DNA of 64,000 nucleotides from Flaccisagitta enflata (GCA_965153355.1 OZ231128.1:41788001-41852000); one strand, 5' to 3'; positions 11,221 to 23,624 are shown, counted from the stretch's first letter. Made by a program: numbers and translations. The notes: a model not told the origin generated them from the sequence alone.

Positions 11221-11821
11221 AGAATAATACTAAAAAACAGACATAGAAAGAGACAGAGAATGAGACACACCGGAAAAATGAGAGACAGATAAAAAGACAG
11301 AAAATTCATCAGAGAAATATCGATAAAGAGAAAAGAGCGAATATCCTGAGGCAATTAGAGTGTCGGAGAAAAGACTAAGGAAACAAAAGATGAGTCTTTT
11401 TTCCCCTATTTACCCCCTTTCCTGTCTAGCTGTCTGTCTTCATCTGTTTTCCTCTGTCCTGTATTTGGGTTCCTTTTGGTATCCAAATATCTGTTTAACA
11501 TCTCTCCCACTTCTGGTAAACACGAACACGCGAACTTATTCACACATAATTAACCAATTTGTTCGCATCCTCTTAAACTTTTGGGTTCATCTTTACTTTT
11601 CTTGTTTTGTCGGTCGGCCACTTAGTAAAACTTGAAACCCTCGAATAAAACATTTGGATCATATTTTTTTTCATGTACTGGTCCCCGACGACCGTTTAGT
11701 TAGACTTGAATGTACATAAGCGGCTCCCCGTTGTGATAACAGTCGGTATGCCGTAGGGACATCCACAGTAACTTTTAATCCTGGTCGGAAGAAAATACGA
11801 TTACAAATTTGGGTGAGTGAA
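11221..11821. other. Non-coding stretch
   Basis: GACAGA-rich at first, then unique sequence without a supported gene. Confidence 0.4.
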
Positions 11822-12190
11822 CGAAGATCGAGGTGACGAGGAGAAGCGAGGTGACGAGGAGCAGCGAGGTGACGAGGGGCAGCGAGGTGACGAGGAGAAG
11901 CGTGGTAACAAGGAGCAGCGAGGTGACAAGGGGTTGTTGAGGTGACGAGGAGCAGTGAGGTGATGAGGCGCAGCGAGGTGACGAGGAGAAGCGAGGTGAC
12001 AATAAGCAGCGGGGTGACGAGGAGCAGCGAGGTGACGAGGAGCAGTGAAGTGACGAGGAGAAGCGAGGTGACGAGGAGCAGCAAGGTGACAAGGAGCAGC
12101 GAGGTGACGAGGAGCAGCGAGGTGACGAGGAGCAGCGAGGTGATGAGAAGCAGCGAGGTGACAATGAGTAGCGAGGTGACGAGGCCTCAG
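11822..12190. repeat. 18-bp minisatellite, about 20 copies
   Basis: Unit GAGGTGACGAGGAGCAGC with scattered substitutions. Because 18 is a multiple of three, several frames stay open on both strands, giving artefactual Ser-rich and His/Pro-rich proteins. Confidence 0.95.
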
Positions 12191-12811
12191 CGGGAAGTCG
12201 GAGTGATGAGCCTGCAGCAGAAAACAGGGTGACAAAAAACCGAAGCAAGGACGCGTCAGAGTGATAGATAATACAGCGAAAAATCGGGCTGAGGAGATAT
12301 CGGAGTGTCGAGACATTCGGGTATGAAAAACACACAACGGTGAAGCTTCGAAACCCCGCCGGAATGTTGCATCCTGCTTCAATGCCCTAGTCGAAAATCC
12401 CCGGGTTTTGTCGAGATAGTGTCTGTTCAATTCATTGCCCTTTTAACATTTCCTGCCTTTTTATTCCGAATGCGGTCGAGCAACGTCAAGAAATGACCGA
12501 TTTAAATGTTTTCTGCATCTTGAACGTTCCTTTCTTTTCAAAATTTAACTTTCGATGAAGATAAGATCTCGTTTGGTAAATTCACCATTCAAAACTGTTG
12601 AAAAATGATAGAATAAAATAAAAGAGAGATGGTTCAAATCATTATCAAAAAATTCACAAATACGTCTGACTGTAAGAAGGAGCTCAGACCAAGGAAATGT
12701 TTCAGCCACTAACTGTTCTTGCCCTTTGTCCCCTCTCTAGATCTTTTGGCTGACCTTCCCGACTCTTTCTGTCTGATTCAGATCTGCCCCGCTTATTCAC
12801 TCAACCACCCA
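12191..12811. other. Non-coding stretch
   Basis: No supported feature. Confidence 0.4.
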
Positions 12812-13105
12812 TTTATCCATCTATCCATCCTTTCAATCACCCATCCATCCCTCTATCCATTCATTCGTCCATCCATCCACCCATCCATCCATCCATCCAA
12901 CCTTCCATTTATCCATCCATCCATCCATCCAACCTTCCATTTATCCATCAACCCGCTTTACCAAAATGTTCGCCAGCAATCATCTATACATCGATCCATC
13001 AATCCATACAACCATCTCCAAATCCATCCTATCAGTCTACCCTGAATTTCCTAAGCCAATCCAACCGAAAAACCATGCATCCATCCACCCATCCATCCCT
13101 CAATA
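12812..13105. repeat. Imperfect (CCAT)n microsatellite
   Basis: CCATCCATCCAT with interruptions and a local duplication of CATCCAACCTTCCATTTATC. Confidence 0.93.
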
Positions 13106-13394
13106 AATCCTTATTGTGTTCTTATTTTTCCTGCCCGTTCATTCAATCCACACCGTTTCTTTTCCCCATTCCTATCGCCACTTTTCTGTTTATCACGCCG
13201 GGGAATTTTCTCTGCGGCGGGCAACACGCCTTAATGAAGAAGAGGGAGATTAAATTTCTCCATCTCTTGATCCTTGCCTTGACTTTTTGTGCCCAGTCTC
13301 CCTTCGATTGTAAATGTCGGCTTTGGATCAGAGAGAAGGCATTTTAACCCTTCCGGACAAAAGGCGATGACACAAACACGATCATAACATCGCT

Positions 13395-13500
13395 TTTTAG
13401 ATGAGTCCTCATATCTTGATAGGAGTGTCTGCGCGTCGGTCCATCGGTCTGTCCGCTGGTCTGTCCGTCGGTTTGTCCGTTGATTTGTGTGTCCGTTTCG
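13395..13500 (+). mobile_element. Hairpin-GTCC family, divergent copy
   Basis: TTTTTAGATGAGTCCTCATA and TCTTGATAGGAGTGTCTG are followed by GTCGGTCCATCGGTCTGTCC. Compare the inverted copies ending at 40671 and 53727. Confidence 0.6.
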
Positions 13501-13983
13501 CCTGTGTAAAATACGTACGATCCCTTTTCGGCCCTGGCGTAATCTGATAACTAATCTAATGAGTAATGAATGACACATGTCAGAAACTCAAGCAGTCTGT
13601 CTGTCTGTCCATCTATCACCACATGTGTCGCAAACATTCAGCGCAAAATTCCCTCCGAGTAGTGACACTGTCAGGACGCATCGTTGCCCAATCGGGATTG
13701 TTATTGGAAATCAGGCGAGGGGGAATGTAATCATATACGAAAACAACGTGGACAGCATTACCAACGAGCTAGAACGACCAAACAAACTAGCAAACTAAAA
13801 AACACACACCAACAATTTGACTAACAAACAAATGTAAACAAATGCTTAACAAAAGCAAACGCAAAATACTAACCTGACTCGTGACTCACCCTCACAATTA
13901 GCAGCAAACAAAGATCTGTATTTAAGGTTCTACAATCTTCATGTTAATGGCGATAATTAATTCTTTTAATCTTTAATCCGATA

Positions 13984-14550
13984 CAGTGGGGTTCGTGGAA
14001 TAACAGCCTAAACTGGAGGAAGTTATCTAAGTGTCTTAATTTTATTTGACAAACTTGATATTTGAAATATAAGTTGTACACTCGATGCTTTTGTCCCTGA
14101 GTTTTTTTGTTGCTATGGAAACCAAAATTTTTTTTGAACATTTATAACAACTAGAACATCAATATTTTGACAAATATTATCAACAAATATTATCAGGGAA
14201 CATTGCTCAGAATTAAATTTGCTACAACTTTCCCACAGTATGTCCTGTAAGAATATTGCTCATTTAGCCGTTGCTAAGGAGCATCATTTAGCAGTTGCTA
14301 GGTGTGATGCCCCCGAGCAGTTTTCTTACAGAACATACTTTGGGAAAGTTGTAGCAAATTTAATTTTGAGCAATGTTCCCTGACAATATTTCTCAAAATA
14401 TTGATATTTTAGTGGTTATAAATGTTTGAATAAATAATTTTAGTTTCATAGACAAAAAACTCAGGGACAAAAGCATCGAGTGAAAAATATATTTCAAATA
14501 TGGTTGTCAAATAAATTAGTTTAAAGGCTGTTATTCCACGAACCCCACTG
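13984..14550. mobile_element. TA-flanked palindromic MITE, CAGTGGGGTTCGTG family, copy 1
   Basis: Left end CAGTGGGGTTCGTGGAATAA and right end TTATTCCACGAACCCCACTG are exact complements, each next to TA (13982-13983, 14551-14552). The arms continue through AAACTGGAGGA, ATGCTTTTGTCCCTGAG and CAGGGAACATTGCTCAGAAT almost to the centre. At 567 bp it is the most intact copy; two disrupted copies lie at 58219-62381. Confidence 0.92.
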
Positions 14551-14842
14551 TACCAAAACGGGATTAATTTCACAGACGATAAAATATGGCCTTCAATGAT
14601 ACCGCTACGTCTCACACTAAGAACAACAAGAACAATACTGGGAACTCAGGGAGCACCGGGTCGCGTCGAAACAAAGTTTGAAAACCTTTCATCGCCGTTA
14701 ATTGAATAAACAAAACGACACGCAAACTTTCTTAACCACTGAATGTCTTCAATCGTTACTTCAAATGTGAGTGGCATAACCCAGCATTCCCTTTTAGTTT
14801 TCTTTCATTTCATTCGTAACCGTTGTAATTTCTGTTCATGTA

Positions 14843-15397
14843 CAGTACCTTCCGAGCAAACCCGGCTAAAACTGGAGGATTAATTTTTGTTACTTTAATT
14901 TAATTTCCCAAATTAAATTTTTGTATCTAACTTAATTAAAAGATACTTAATTATGAATATATTTGGCTGTCAAAAAAATACTAGAAATCAAATGCATGAA
15001 GACATCAAATTGAGTGTTCAAGACCATTGGATTCGACAGAAAATTTTACATCCTAGACTACAAGAACAACTCAATCAGAGATTATTTCAGATTTTACATT
15101 TCAAGTTTTAAGGACAGTTATGCAAAATAATTTTGGACAATTGTCCTTTTTTAAATGACATAAAATCTTAAATAGTGTCTGACTGAGCTGTTCATAATCA
15201 GGATAATAAATTTTCTGCAATAAATGTCATTAAAAACCATTCTGTGTGTCATGCACATTTCACGAGTTTAACAGCAAATATTTCAAGAATTAAGTATTTT
15301 TTAATTAAGTTAGATACAAAAATTTAATTTGGGAAATGAAATTAAAGTAACAAAAATTGATCCTCCAGTTTTAGCCGGGTTTGCTCGGAAAGTACTG
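14843..15397. mobile_element. TA-flanked palindromic MITE, CAGTACCTTCCGAGC family
   Basis: The left CAGTACCTTCCGAGCAAACC is mirrored by GGTTTGCTCGGAAAGTACTG at the right (one mismatch), each next to TA (14841-14842, 15398-15399). Arms extend past CTGGAGGAT and TTTTTGTTACTTTAATTT for over 100 bp. 555 bp, no open frame. The AAACTGGAGGA block is shared with the neighbouring MITE family. Confidence 0.92.
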
Positions 15398-15399
15398 TA

Positions 15400-16020
15400 A
15401 CATTTGATAATTTCCGCACCTGTTTTGTAACCAATTTTCGGTTAAGCGAGGCCACTATCCTTTGATTAGAAGGATAGAAAAGTCCCGATAACGCTCCGCA
15501 AATAGACTTCCAGAATTGTTTTCCTTGTAAACTAGATTTATAAAAACCTTTTCGGAACTTTGACTTTTGATTTGAGTAGACTGTTGGACGATGACGTACA
15601 ACAATCGCTCATCTTCACCCTTCTCAACCCATACACGGACACACACGCGCGCGCAGCTGTACCCGTCAGTTGTCACTGGTCAAAATACTCAAGAGTACTC
15701 ACAGCCAGTCTACGTTTGCACGAGCAAGTTTGCACTTGGTTACTCCTTGAAGCCATAATGATGTTTTCTTTTCATCGCTCCTAAATGATGTCCTTAAGGA
15801 AAATATAGAGACTCGAGGGAGAAGGGGACAATCTAAATCGATTGTATCTCGGTTTTATGTCGATTTCTTCTGTTTTATTCGTGTCTCCTCGTTTTTTCCA
15901 TGATTGCATGTTGGAGGGAGGCTAACAAAGACTGAAAGAGATTTCCCCTCTTTGGACACTCAAATACACAAATAAATTGTTTTGCCTCAGGATGTGAGTG
16001 TGAGAGGAAAACGCAAGAAG
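15400..16020. other. Non-coding stretch
   Basis: Unique sequence with no supported gene. Confidence 0.4.
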
Positions 16021-16023
16021 TAT

Positions 16024-16035
16024 GAGAGAGAGAGA

Positions 16036-16120
<85 letters not shown>
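16024..16120. repeat. (GA)n microsatellite with CAGA end
   Basis: One GATGGA interruption near 16037. Confidence 0.98.
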
Positions 16121-16480
16121 TGCTGTAAAATGGGCTGAATGTATTGAGAGACGGTTGTAATGCCATAGCAATATGCCAATATGATATGTTCATTAACAAT
16201 CCCTGCATCTTTTTCTATCGCTGTTTGAGCCTTCCGACACGATTTTCGTTCTTTATCCAGAATAAAAGGATGGTTGATGTACTACCCCACGCTTTTGCTC
16301 CCACCTCCTCAACGAGAATGTTTCCTTGCCTCGGCCCTCGTCGAACCATCCCCAAATTGTAAGGCGCATGACACAAGGGCCTTGCTAAAACGGAATGTTT
16401 ACGTGCTTTCTGCGTTCAATAAACAATCATCAAGATTGGCACTGCGGGCTATTGGTCAAGCTATTAGAGCTTTTTAGAGG

Positions 16481-16482
<2 letters not shown>

Positions 16483-16540
<58 letters not shown>
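16483..16540. repeat. (CA)n microsatellite
   Basis: About 29 uninterrupted CA units. Confidence 0.98.
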
Positions 16541-16544
<4 letters not shown>

Positions 16545-16559
16545 CATAGGCAAGCCGTC

Positions 16560-17570
16560 GGTTCCAGCAGCCCGTGAACACACATTTGTCTTTTCCACGA
16601 CTTTATTAGGAAAGAAAGTTCTTTCTTTTCATCGAAAGCCTTTCCTCTGCTCTGTTCAAGCTGATGCATTTGCCACTCGGGCCTCCGATGCGATCTTTCA
16701 ATGTGCGTTGAACCATTTTGATGGTTATTGAAAAAAGTTGAAACCAAGTGATGATTTAAACTTGGAGACTGAAGGCCTCCAGCGTCGAATTTGTGAGAAA
16801 GATGACGTCCAGTTTTGTGTGTGTGTCAGTTTATCCGGGTCATAAATCTCGAATTATGAATTTTCCGTAGCGCGATGACGGTTATAAGTGGGACATGAGA
16901 AACGGATCAGCAGCTAGCAGCAACTAAGCGTCAGTTATGGGTGAATCAAATTCATAAAAGTCATGTGTCATCCTCGGTTCTCAATGCGTTATCATCGCTT
17001 AAGGCTTAAGGCTTAGGGCCACGAAGGCGAAAAGAGGTGATATTTAGTAAGATACGCGGTTTGAATGTTCTCTTTTAAGTTTTATTGTACTCATTTTGAA
17101 ACAATAACGGATAGTGACTGAGAATTAAGTCAATCAACTAGTTCCTACTTGTATGGTAATGTACGATTAAGTGAGAGAATACAAAGATAAAGCCATACTC
17201 TGTTAAAAGACTTCTAGGGGGAGGGAAGTTTTGTTAAAACATGAGATAAGATGCGAGAAGAGATGAGAAGAACGAGAAAGAGAAAAGAGTGAAAATTTTA
17301 ACGCCTAACTGAGAGTAAAGAAAATACAAAAGCAAGTTTGGATAAATATTTTGACTATTGAAAAATCTTTTTGAGTGGTCGAGGGTCTTAAACCTCACGA
17401 CTTTCTTTTTTTCAAATTCTCTTTGTTTCGCGTTTAGACTCTTTTGTTTATGAGAAAGAGAGAAGAAAAAAGAATTGGATTAAGAGTGTTTTGGAGTAAA
17501 GGGCTCTATTTCAGTTCAGGGGCTTTACCCCTTGTTTCACAGACGGTTGCCATCTGTCTAATAACGCTTT
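16560..17570. other. Non-coding stretch
   Basis: Unique AT-rich sequence; no supported gene or repeat. Confidence 0.4.
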
Positions 17571-17580
17571 TTCATGAACA

Positions 17581-18025
17581 TTAGATTAAATGAAGACCAA
17601 CAATTGTCGTTCCCTCCTCTACTGCGGCTTGGGTCCAAGCATGTCTTTGTCTGCTAGACCTAGGAGCTGTTAATTGGTAGGGCCTTATTCCTCGGGTTAA
17701 GCTGAATTTTCCATTTGGATCTGAAATCTCTGTGCGCCATGTACCATCTTTTTCCTTCTGATACTTGCTCTGTATGGATTCCTCGGTCACAAAGGTTCGA
17801 ATTGCTAATGCTATACTCGTGTTTTCCTCCAATAATGTAATTTGAATTCATCCACCACGGCACGATTATCTAAGATATCCTTGTGGCCATATGGTATCCT
17901 ATTGTACGTGTGTTCTGACCCAACGATCGCGTGGAAAAACTGCTTATTACGGTTAGTACTTAGCACTGTTATTAGCGTACTACCATCACAGCATATTATT
18001 GCATATGGTCTCTTTTTTCATCCGT
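17581..18025 (-). pseudogene. Possible broken coding fragment of unknown family
   Basis: On the minus strand an open run of about 68 codons (including CDGSTLITVLSTNRNK and YNRIPYGHKDILDNRAVV) meets a stop just where another frame opens for 83 codons (including KEKDGTWRTEISDPNGKFS). Together about 145 residues of protein-like, non-repetitive composition need one frameshift near 17828. I recognise no family. It may be a decayed gene or transposon fragment, two exons, or chance. Confidence 0.25.
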
Positions 18026-18239
18026 GCGTCTGAGCGTATGATAAGCCCTTCAAAACCGTTTCTCACTGCTTCCTCTGTGTTATTTTTTCATTACATATCC
18101 TCCATGAGGTTGAATTAGGTTGAGTGAGCCAACGCAACGAAATAATTCACAATCCAAACATGGAAACTCCTCAGCTTCCGATTTTCCACTCGTGACAATT
18201 TCTCCATCGTCCCTCCTCTTTCCCCCCCCCCCCTCTTTC

Positions 18240-18480
18240 GGCGTCTTTCTTTCTGTCTCTGTCTGTTTGTCTGTCTCTGTCTGTTTGTCTGTTTGTCTGC
18301 TTACCTGTCTGTCTGTCAGTCAGTCAGTCAGTCAGTCAGTCTGTCTGTGTCTGTCTGTCTCTCTGTATGTCTGTCTGTTTGTTTGTCTTTTTGTCTAACT
18401 GTCTGTTTTCTGTCTGTCTGTCTGTATTCCTGCCCTGCTGTTTCTCCTTTGGTCTGATTGTCTGTCTGTCTTTCTTTCTG
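18240..18480. repeat. Imperfect (CTGT)n microsatellite
   Basis: TCTGTCTGTTTGTCTG and (CAGT)n variants; complement of the CAGA repeats elsewhere in the window. Confidence 0.93.
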
Positions 18481-18517
18481 TCTTTTGGTTGGTCTGTCTG
18501 GGTCCCACAGTAAGTCT

Positions 18518-18520
<3 letters not shown>

Positions 18521-18607
<87 letters not shown>

Positions 18608-18623
18608 TCTCTCTCTCTCTCTC
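18521..18623. repeat. (CT)n microsatellite
   Basis: About 84 bp pure, then lightly interrupted. Confidence 0.98.
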
Positions 18624-18639
18624 GCCCTTTCTCTCTTTT

Positions 18640-19580
18640 CTTCTTTTTTCAATCAGCCCTACTCCGATATGAGTCGTCCTCAACATCAGCTCGGTGTGGG
18701 AGTGAATCTCGGGGATTTTGTCAAGGGATTAAAAACTCCCTCGTCCTTCGCGGCCTTCGTCCTCTCTTTTGGGGGTTGGAAAAACATGTGGAGAAAAGAG
18801 AGAAAAGCGAGGAAAAGAAGAAAAAACATTCGTGGTGGGGGAAGAAGAAGAAAGTGAAAGGGACTGAAATGGAGGAACAGTAAAAGAAAATGGAAAGAAC
18901 AAAGAAAAACATGTTATGGGAAGGAAAGAAAAACATGAGGTAGTTCTCGCGGGACAATGGAGGAAGAATGGACAATTGGGGGAAGAAAAGAAGAGAATTA
19001 GTGAAACGCGGCGTTAACTAAGGCTGAAAAAACAAGACCAAAAGGGGGATCCAATGAAATTATACGATGAATTACACGTTTTTTTCTTTTGAAGGGGATT
19101 AACCCATAATTGTTGTAATCCATTAAACACTATTCCAAACCTATGGCTATCATTAGTGAGAAATACGTCTTGACCAAATTGTAAACCGGAAGGAAAACAC
19201 GTTTTATGCGGAGGAAAAATCTGTATCCATACAGCGAGGTTCATGATAAAACCGATTTTGGCTACGCTCATTCGGCCACTGTTTGTGCTGATCTCAGATA
19301 AGTTATCCGGTAATCTTTAAGACTACATCTATGCCCAATCTGTGAACCTGCGGAGTTGAAGGAAACATTTTGCTACTATATCAGGAACAATTTTAGTTGT
19401 ATTTGAAATAGTTCTTTGTCCGTTTGGCCGGTCACTCCCGAATACATTTGACGATCTACCCTAAAATATGAAGTTTCCACAATGAGAAAACTTAACTTGA
19501 TTGCGAACGTAAACATATTTCATAATTCTTATGCCTTCATCAATATTGACCGCTCCAATTTACAATTCTGTCTGAAGGGT
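18640..19580. other. Non-coding stretch
   Basis: Purine-rich at 18780-18990, then unique sequence. No supported gene. Confidence 0.4.
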
Positions 19581-19612
19581 TTCAATTCAATTCAATTCAA
19601 TTCAATTCAATT
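19581..19612. repeat. (TTCAA)6 microsatellite
   Basis: Perfect pentanucleotide run. Confidence 0.97.
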
Positions 19613-19661
19613 AGGATAACGTCGCATCTCATAATTTCCAACTGATCTCTGAACTTATGAC

Positions 19662-19665
<4 letters not shown>

Positions 19666-19709
<44 letters not shown>
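19666..19709. repeat. (GA)n microsatellite
   Basis: Uninterrupted GA. Confidence 0.98.
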
Positions 19710-19712
<3 letters not shown>

Positions 19713-19804
19713 TATTAAAGGCTGACAGTGAGCTTTAGAGAGACAGACACAGGGATTGAGAGACAGAGAGACGGGAACAATTCTAAGACAGAAATAGCCA
19801 GCTA

Positions 19805-20567
19805 CACCGTATTTAAATCGAAATGGCAAATAGTAAACCTTTGTAGATCCAAAACTACTAGCTCAAAAGCCTTCAAATTTTTAGTGAATGTTGGTTACAA
19901 CTGACCATTTTGTCATGCCAAAACTCAGATTTTATTGCTGAATAGTTTGGGGTCAGTAAAACACACGGAATATGCCAAATTTTTAGGGCTGAATCTTTTT
20001 TTATTGCTTTATTTGAAAAGACTTGTCTTTATCAATACACAGATGTCAAAAAAATTGAGCTAGAACTCCGGGGTCGGTCTCAAATTATAGGAAATTTGTC
20101 AGAGATTACACTTTCACCAAAAAAATTGAAAAAAGTTGGAGACATTTTTAGGTTATCATTGGTTTTTGACAATCATTGCTAAAATCCAGACTGTCAATCA
20201 TTTGAAAATCATTCAACTCTTCTTAAATTCAAAGAAATAATGAAATTTTCAAGCAGAACTTATATTTATGATTTATAACTCTTAATTTAAGACCAGCCCC
20301 AGGGTTCAAGCTTGCTTAATCAGGAAAAAAAAACAATAAAAAAAAGGGATTCTTCCAAGAATAGCTGGGACAAATATATTTTTTCCATAAAATTGATAGC
20401 TTTTCAATGCTTTAATGACCCCCAAACTATTCAGTATTAAAATCTGAGTTTTGGCATGACAAAATGGTCAGTTGTTACCAACATTCACTGAAAATTTGAA
20501 GGTTTTTTGGCTAGTAGTTTTGGAGCTACAAAGGTTTACTATTTGCCATTTTGAATTAAAGACGGTG
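19805..20567. mobile_element. TA-flanked palindromic MITE, CACCGT family
   Basis: Left CACCGTATTTAAATCGAAAT and GGCAAATAGTAAACCTTTGT are mirrored at the right by ACAAAGGTTTACTATTTGCC and ACGGTG, next to TA (19803-19804, 20568-20569). Arms continue through CTACTAGC, GGTTACAACTGACCATTTTG and CTCAGATTTTA. 763 bp, non-coding. Confidence 0.9.
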
Positions 20568-20668
20568 TATGGCGTTGAAATATGCCTAAAGTTACGTTTT
20601 TGACGTTTGATCTATGTCAAACCTAATTCATCGTTTGTTTGAAATTTACTAGATCGTGAGGAGAAACC

Positions 20669-20775
20669 GGACAAAATTGTCACTGTTCGGCCGGACAAAA
20701 TTGTCACTGTTCGGCCGGACAAAATTGTCACTGTTCGGCCGGACAAAACTGTCACTGTTCGGTTGGACAAAACTG
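20669..20775. repeat. 24-bp tandem repeat, four to five copies
   Basis: The unit contains GGCCGGACAAAATTGTCACT and ends GTTC. A second block in the same orientation lies at 21045-21165, with a TTAGGG-like tract between them. Confidence 0.92.
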
Positions 20776-20825
20776 GGTCAGGTTAGCGATGTCAATCCGT
20801 GACTTTTGTTTTCAAGTGTTTTTAA

Positions 20826-20910
20826 GCGGGTGATGTTTTAGGGTTAGGGGTGGGGTTAGGGTTAGGAATGGCGTGGGTTTTAGGGTTAGGGATAGGGTGG
20901 GGATTAGGGA
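20826..20910 (+). repeat. Degenerate interstitial TTAGGG repeat, second copy
   Basis: GCGGGTGATGTTTTAGGGTT precedes irregular GGGTTA units, as at 10311-10425. Confidence 0.72.
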
Positions 20911-21044
20911 TAGAGTTATGGCCTGGATGTGGGTTTGGTTTTATAGGTTTTGGGCTCGAGCAAGCTTGAACATTTGCATTGAACATTAAACATTTGCACA
21001 TGCGGGGAAAAACAAGTGCACGGGATTGAATTCCCTAACATTAC

Positions 21045-21165
21045 CCAAAACTGTCACTGTTTGGCCCGACAAAACTGTCACTGTTCGGTCGGACAAAACT
21101 GTCACTGTTCGGCCGGACAAATTGTCACTGTTCGGCCGGTTAAAACTGTCACTGTCCGGCCTGCC
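21045..21165. repeat. 24-bp tandem repeat, second block
   Basis: About five copies of CGGACAAAACTGTCACTGTT with substitutions. Confidence 0.9.
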
Positions 21166-21314
21166 ATGAGAAGAAGTCATTTGTTAAATCTTTTCATCCA
21201 TTTTACTTTTTTCAGAATCAGAGCAATATATGTAAATTCTGAGCATCAAGCCATCGACCACAGTCTGAATTACAGCATCATCACTAGCAACGGCAAAAAA
21301 GATGACATCAAACA

Positions 21315-21451
21315 AGGCCGGATACACAGCTACCTTAGTCACGTGCGGGTGGGCAGGGGCGGCGAAGAAAAGCTAAGCGTCACGGACCGACCGACGAACA
21401 GACAGACGGACAGAGTGGGTTGTAGAGTCGCGTGCACGCGACCAATAAAAA
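21315..21451 (-). mobile_element. Hairpin-GTCC family element, inverted copy
   Basis: AAGGCCGGATACACAGCTAC, CGTGCGGGTGGGCAGGGGC, GGACCGACCGACGAACAGAC and GAGTCGCGTGCACGCGAC appear in reverse order compared with 5341-5515. Confidence 0.75.
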
Positions 21452-21459
21452 CAAGGCCG

Positions 21460-22510
21460 TATACGTACACGGCTACCCAACACGCGACTTAACAACAAAT
21501 AAGAAAAACCACCACCAGTCCACCAAAATGCATTGTCATGAGCTTAGTGAAAGTGAGATCATTTCCGAGAATGTTGATCTTAACGACTACATGACAGTTG
21601 TCACAGTACTGACGAAGACAACGATGATGTTGACGACATAAACAAGATGTGTAATGTAAGAACTACGGCAAGTGTGACGACAACCTTAGCTCTGAGCAAC
21701 GAAAAATGATGAGGACGACGAGACCACGATAACGATGAGGACAACAAACCCCGACAATAACAGACACCAATAAAAATGGTCCGTTGATGACCGTCTAGCA
21801 TCGCAATGAGTCGATATCGCCAGGGCGGAATTCATAAACGACAAAAAGGAAGAGCTTTTTTATCGATTGTTTCGGACAAACGGAACTGCCGACAGGGAGA
21901 AGAGTAGATCTCTCGGGTGATTTTGCGACTGATGTAGTAAGATGAGCGGCGATCTCTGAATGCGGTTTTGCTCATGATCATGAATTGTCTAGCCGGCAAA
22001 ACGCGGATCGGGTCTGAGTCATATTATTATCATATCATTTCATATGCAAGATCAAAAATTAACAACTTTTTTGCTAACATGTTCAAAAACGAATTTTTCT
22101 CGTTTTATGCCCATATCATTTGTAATTCAAAGGAATATTATCATATGGGGCGGTTACAAAAAAACCACCTTACCGCGTTCAAAATCAGCTCATAAAACTT
22201 TAAAAAGCAAGGCGGCAATTGATTATATCTCAAGTGTATTGACATGTCAAGAAACATGTAGCAATTGGAAATACAGAAAAGAGAAATGCAACGAACTGAG
22301 ATTACAAATCATCAGATTATGCTACTCGAATCCTGAATCAAAGCAATCGGGAATTATTGGTCTATGGTCAGTGACACAAAAGTTGTCCAGTTAAAAGAAA
22401 AGAAATAAATAATTGAGGATTGGCAATTTTCATCTGCAGAAAACCGCCTCTAGTCTGCGGGAGGGAAGGAATAACGACACCGACAGACAGACGGTCACTG
22501 CTGGCGGCGG
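21460..22510. other. Non-coding stretch
   Basis: GACGACG-rich near 21600-21760, otherwise AT-rich. Short frames only, none recognised. Confidence 0.4.
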
Positions 22511-22512
22511 GG

Positions 22513-22514
<2 letters not shown>

Positions 22515-22562
<48 letters not shown>

Positions 22563-22576
22563 ATCGGCAATCAGCC

Positions 22577-22611
<35 letters not shown>

Positions 22612-22930
22612 ACAGACAGAACAGACAGAACAGACAGAACAGACAGAACAGACAGAAAAGACAGAACAGACAGAACAGACAGACTGACAGACAGACAGAC
22701 AGACAGACATACGGACAGATAGATAAACAGACAGACAGACAGATAGACAGACGGAGATAGCAAGAGACAGACAGACAGACATACAGACAGTCAGACAGAC
22801 AGACAAACAGTGATGGAGAGGCGGAGAAAATCATAGACAGACAGACAGACAGAGATAGAGAAACAGAGAGCTAGAGGCAGACAGATAGAAAGAGAGAAAG
22901 AAACCGAGGTCGAAACCGAGGCAGAGCCAG
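22515..22930. repeat. (GA)n then (CAGA)n/(CAGAA)n array
   Basis: 41 bp of GA, then about 350 bp of CAGA with a block of GACAGAACAGACAGAACA. Confidence 0.97.
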
Positions 22931-23106
22931 AGAGAGATGACAAGCTGTAAAAAAGCCTGGATTGGTTGGTGGTCGGCGATAAACATTTTTACGAGGACAA
23001 CTTTTGGGATGTTGGCATGATTCAGTTTTTCATCTTTTTGGGTGGAAACATGAAAAGGGATTTTTTTTTTATATTTAGAATCGTTACATTAATTCGAAGA
23101 TGCGCG

Positions 23107-23624
23107 CTAACTTGTTATTTTACATCCGGTACCCACGCATCCACGCTTCGCTTTGCTATGCTCGCTTCGCTTGCTCGCTCAGTTCATGGGCTCGCTCACT
23201 CACTTCGCTCACTCCCTCATGGGACAGTGGAAATTCATGAATGTGTGTTCACACTGTAAACAAGGGACAAACACGTTTTCATCTTCACTAGAAACACGCC
23301 ATAAGTGGAGCTGGAGCCACTCTGTGGTTCTTCACATCCATACAGACGTGATAAGGCTTCAGAATGATATTTCAAAACTTAGAGCGTGTTTCTGGTGAAG
23401 ATGAAAAACGCGTTTGTCCCTGTGGACCGTGTTTACAGCATGGGAGCGAGGGAATGAGCGAAGTGAGTTAGCATGCCCATCAACGGAGCGGCCGAGCAGA
23501 GCAAGCGCAGCGAAGCAAAGTGCTGCGCAGCAAGTGAGCGGAGTGAGCGGTGCGAGCGATCGAACGTAGCGAGCGACCGAGTGGCCCGTTAAAAACGCGA
23601 TTGTCTGTGACTAGAAACGCCCCC
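23107..23624. mobile_element. GGGCGTTTCTAGT-type repeat, inverted pair
   Basis: The left half (CGCTTCGCTTGCTCGCTCA ... TCACTAGAAACACGCC) is mirrored by the right half (GCGTGTTTCTGGTGAAGATG ... GGCCCGTTAAAAACGCGATT, ACTAGAAACGCCCC). The right half is an inverted copy of 39404-39661. Both halves contain alternating GAGCGAAG/CGCTCACT motifs. Confidence 0.75.

Noticed and set aside
11671-12430. Minus-strand frames of 137-209 codons with repeated LLLVTS or AAPRHL
   Set aside because: The 18-bp minisatellite keeps several frames open because its unit is a multiple of three.
13984-15397. CRISPR-like or bacterial inverted repeats
   Set aside because: The paired ends with flanking TA and near-full-length palindromes are standard for animal MITEs; there are no spacers or cas genes.
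22368-22834. Cys/Leu/Ser-rich frames (CLSVCLSV, RQTDRQTD)
   Set aside because: Translations of (CAGA)n on either strand.
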